Assembly: GCA_964555355.1 (NCBI GenBank) | Contig: CAZKRY010000015.1 | Location: forward strand, 62,001 to 126,000 | Direction: 5' to 3' | DNA length: 64,000 nucleotides | DNA from: CAIKBL01 sp964555355 | Lineage (GTDB): Bacteria; Pseudomonadota; Gammaproteobacteria; Ga0077536 | Part shown: piece after piece, positions 61,527 to 64,000 of the stretch | Layout of the letters: every line of letters starts with the position of its first letter | Position numbering within the stretch: position 1 is the first letter of the stretch | Notes under the pieces: model-generated | What the model saw: only the letters and a program-made list of their open reading frames with translations | Told to the model about the DNA's origin: nothing | Database searches by the model: none | Position numbers and translations under genes: made by a program

Positions 61527-62680
61527 GCCTCATCAATGAAATGTTGACGGATCTGGAAGCGCGGCGCCGCGCGCCGCCAACGCCGACGAGCGTACTCGAC
61601 GGTTTAACTGCGGCCGCGGCTGAAGAAGTCGCGGTGCGTTCGGGATGGTCGTTAATGGCGGCGGGGTTGGTGGTTGGCGCAGCGCTGGTACTCGCGATAA
61701 CGCCGATGCAGACCCGTTGGCTCACGCAGCCGGCGCGACCGGACACCCCGACCACGCCGGTAGGCGCGTTGCCACGCGCGCCCATCCTTCCGCCGATAGC
61801 GAGTGCGCCGATTATCGATCCGATGGTGATTGAGCATCTCGCGGCACCGAATCCGTCGGCTGTCATGCCAGCGCCGGGCGCAGGCACAGCGCCGGTCAAG
61901 GTTGCGCCGACCCCGCGCAATAAGCGGCGCTCGACTGCCGGGCTGGCCGAAGCGGCGCGCATCACCGCCGAGATCCGTGCCGAAGCGAGCGGAATCGATT
62001 CGCTCACCACCGCGCGGCCCAATCCGCCGAACCCAGACGTCATTGAAGCCGCGCGTGAAGTCGAATCGCCGGGTTCCTTTCGTCGCGAACCCGCGCAATC
62101 GGTCGCGCAATCGCCGTCCAACCTGGCGCTTGCGCGCGCGCTTAACTTGCTGCGCGGCGGCGCGCGCACGCGGGGCGTGGCCGCGTTGAGCGATTATGTA
62201 AAAGCGCATCCGCGGGAGCATCGTACGCGCGGGTTACTCGCCACCGAGTTGATTCGGAGTGGACAACGGGCGCGGGCTGTCGATGTATTGGAGAGCGGAC
62301 ACGCCCTCGCGCCGCAGGAAGCGAGTATCGCGCGACTTCTCGGCCATCTGTATCACGAACAAGGAGAGCTCGCGCACGCCATCGAAGTTTTGAGCGGTGC
62401 CGCCAAGGCGGCTCGCGACCTTGACTATCAATTGTTTCTCGCTGCGCTCTTGCAACAAGCGGAACGGCACTCGGAAGCGATCGAAATATACCGATCGATA
62501 CTCGCCAAACAACCCGCGCACGGCACCGCGTTGATTGGCTTAGCGGTTTCGCTAACCCATGGTCAGGTGTATAGGGAGGCGCAAGCTTTGTTCGCGCGCG
62601 CCGCCGCGGTCGATTCGTTATCGCCTCCGATCCGGCAGTATGCAAGCGCCGAGGCGGCGCGGTTGGAGCGTTTCAAGTGA
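61523..62680 (+). CDS. mshN: MSHA biogenesis TPR protein MshN
   Basis: 385 residues from the ATG in the mshM stop overlap. The start MSLINEMLTDLEARR is the MshN signature. A membrane helix (about 46-66) is followed by a long Pro/Ala/Thr-rich periplasmic linker (about 67-195) and C-terminal TPR repeats (about 200-385, for example AIEVLSGAAKAARDLDYQLF). The TPR tail is thought to act in secretin or pilus assembly. The stop overlaps the mshE start (GTGA). Confidence 0.88.
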   Translation: MSLINEMLTDLEARRRAPPTPTSVLDGLTAAAAEEVAVRSGWSLMAAGLVVGAALVLAITPMQTRWLTQPARPDTPTTPVGALPRAPILPPIASAPIIDPMVIEHLAAPNPSAVMPAPGAGTAPVKVAPTPRNKRRSTAGLAEAARITAEIRAEASGIDSLTTARPNPPNPDVIEAAREVESPGSFRREPAQSVAQSPSNLALARALNLLRGGARTRGVAALSDYVKAHPREHRTRGLLATELIRSGQRARAVDVLESGHALAPQEASIARLLGHLYHEQGELAHAIEVLSGAAKAARDLDYQLFLAALLQQAERHSEAIEIYRSILAKQPAHGTALIGLAVSLTHGQVYREAQALFARAAAVDSLSPPIRQYASAEAARLERFK

Positions 62681-64000
62681 CCGTTCGCAGGAAACTTCGG
62701 CTGGGTGACTTGCTGGTCGAGAACAAGATCATCTCGCAGGCGCAACTCGACGAAGCACTGGTCGACCAAAAAAAATCCGGCCGTAAGCTCGGACAGATCC
62801 TGGTCGAGAACGGCTACATGAGGGAAGACGCGCTTCTCAGTTTTTTGTCACAGCAATTGAACGTGCCGTTCGTCGAACTCGCGCATTACAAGTTCGAACC
62901 GCAGGTGGTCAAACTGGTGCCGGAGATCGTCGCGCGCCGATTTCGCGCGGTGGCGTTGAAAGATAAAGGCTCCGCGATTCTGATTGGCATGGCCGATCCG
63001 ACCAATATCTTCGCCTACGATGAATTGGCGCGTGTGATTGGACGCACGATCGATATCGCGGTGGTACGCGAACAAGAATTGATTGACACGCTCGATCGCG
63101 TGTATCGCCAGTCGGATCAAATTTCGGGTCTCGCCGAGCAACTTAACGACGAACTTAAAGAGAGCGATTTCGACGTCAGCCAATTAGCAGTGGGCGCCGA
63201 CTTGACCGACGCGCCGGTGGTCAAACTTCTTCACTCGTTGTTCCGAGATGCAGTGCAGATGAAAGCCTCCGATATTCATATCGAACCTGATGAGACCGTT
63301 TTGCGCATCAGGCAGCGGATCGACGGGCATCTGCAAGAGCAATTAATCAACGAGCGGCGTATCGCGCCGGCGTTGGTACAGCGTTTGAAGCTGATGGCGA
63401 GTCTGGATATCTCGGAAAAGCGCTTGCCGCAGGATGGCCGATTTAGCATCCGGGTTGGCGAACGCAATATTGACGTGCGCATGTCCACCATGCCGCTGCA
63501 GACCGGTGAGGCGGTAGTCATGCGCTTGCTCGATCAAAGCGAGGGCGTGCGCGACCTCGAGAAACTCGGTATGCCGCCGACGATCCTGGGCCGCTTTCGA
63601 CAGGCGATCCGCCGGCCCCATGGCATCGTGATTGTGACGGGGCCGACCGGCAGCGGTAAGACTTCAACGTTGTACTCGGCACTCAAGCTCTTGAATCAAC
63701 CCGAGATCAAAATCGTCACCGTCGAAGATCCGGTCGAGTATCGCTTGCCGCGCGTCAACCAAGTGCAAGTGAACCCACAAATCGGTTTGACGTTCGCGCG
63801 AGTGTTGCGCACCACATTGCGGCAAGACCCGGACATCGTTTTGATCGGCGAAATGCGCGATCAAGAAACCGCCGAGATTGGCCTCCGCGCGGCGATGACC
63901 GGACATCTGGTGTTGTCGACGTTACATACCAACGACGCCGTTAGCACGGTCAGCCGCCTGCTCGATATGGGCGCGCAAGGCTATTTGCTCGCGGCGTCGC
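62677..64000 (+). CDS. mshE: MSHA pilus extension ATPase MshE (3' end cut by window)
   Basis: GTG start overlapping the mshN stop; 441 codons are visible and the frame is open to the window edge. The N-terminal MshEN domain carries two tandem repeats of the c-di-GMP-binding pattern: RLGDLLVENKIISQAQL (8-24) and RKLGQILVENGYMREDAL (36-53). The GspE ATPase core follows: KASDIHIEP, Walker A GPTGSGKT (322-329), VEDPVEYRLP, the Asp box and Walker B DIVLIGEMRD, and the His box LVLSTLHTND. It powers pilus extension; c-di-GMP control is known for Vibrio cholerae MshE. Missing is the tetracysteine zinc part beyond the edge. Confidence 0.93.
   Translation, partial: MTVRRKLRLGDLLVENKIISQAQLDEALVDQKKSGRKLGQILVENGYMREDALLSFLSQQLNVPFVELAHYKFEPQVVKLVPEIVARRFRAVALKDKGSAILIGMADPTNIFAYDELARVIGRTIDIAVVREQELIDTLDRVYRQSDQISGLAEQLNDELKESDFDVSQLAVGADLTDAPVVKLLHSLFRDAVQMKASDIHIEPDETVLRIRQRIDGHLQEQLINERRIAPALVQRLKLMASLDISEKRLPQDGRFSIRVGERNIDVRMSTMPLQTGEAVVMRLLDQSEGVRDLEKLGMPPTILGRFRQAIRRPHGIVIVTGPTGSGKTSTLYSALKLLNQPEIKIVTVEDPVEYRLPRVNQVQVNPQIGLTFARVLRTTLRQDPDIVLIGEMRDQETAEIGLRAAMTGHLVLSTLHTNDAVSTVSRLLDMGAQGYLLAAS

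Noticed and set aside
1..64000. CRISPR array, tRNA or rRNA genes, insertion sequence
   Set aside because: No regularly spaced repeats, cloverleaf sequences, rRNA segments or transposase frames were seen by eye; a dedicated scan (tRNAscan, Infernal) was not possible.

Overview
The window is chromosomal DNA from a Gram-negative bacterium, most probably a free-living gammaproteobacterium. The evidence is lineage-typical gene order (xerC-hslV-hslU-DUF971-ubiE-ubiJ-ubiB; divergent gpmI and yibN-secB-gpsA; trmJ next to suhB; purM, DUF2066, AI-2E transporter, hda) together with SecB, lipid A deacylase, ubiquinone synthesis and two type IV pilus systems. Genus cannot be read from the sequence; the layout resembles Chromatiales- or Acidiferrobacterales-like lineages (inference).

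Layout. (1) 1-2016: the end of pilR, a sigma-54 promoter, pilA and a strong terminator. (2) 2093-15857: a more AT-rich accessory block. Two tandem GT-C (TMTC-like) membrane glycosyltransferases follow pilA, then a dolichol-phosphate-mannose-synthase-like GT2, two GT4 and one GT2 glycosyltransferases, two methyltransferases (one a sugar C-methyltransferase type), a Wzx/MVF flippase and a GDP-mannose-dehydratase-like SDR. (3) 15865-24065: housekeeping genes suhB, trmJ, purM, DUF2066, AI-2E exporter, hda, arsC, acyP, proS. (4) 24380-30233: branched-chain amino acid operon ilvB-ilvH-ilvC-pssA-leuA. (5) 30243-35100: family 4 uracil-DNA glycosylase, rimI, pagL, cysM, a PolB-like exonuclease, rlmD. 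(6) 35063-43010: an ABC peptide importer split around an L,D-transpeptidase, a dienoyl-CoA isomerase-like protein and a small membrane protein, then a deazaflavin-type reductase, nagZ and a TraB/GumN protein. (7) 43090-50924: dapF-DUF484-xerC-hslVU-DUF971-ubiE-ubiJ-ubiB. (8) 50980-56083: ctpA, gpmI, a rhodanese, secB, gpsA. (9) 56214-64000: an MSHA-type pilus operon mshI-(pilN-like)-mshJ-mshK-mshL-mshM-mshN-mshE, running off the right edge.

The most interesting candidate system is region 2: pilin, two GT-C enzymes with periplasmic acidic motifs, and a polyprenyl-phosphate-sugar synthase-like GT2 side by side. This suggests, but does not prove, a pilin or surface-protein O-glycosylation pathway that differs from the TfpO and PglL types. 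Other points worth a look are cysM, whose conserved N-terminus begins at a CTG with no ATG, GTG or TTG available; a nested 113-bp palindromic element; REP-like palindromes in convergent gene gaps; and active-site substitutions in PagL and in the SDR. I saw no rRNA, tRNA, CRISPR array, transposase or prophage.
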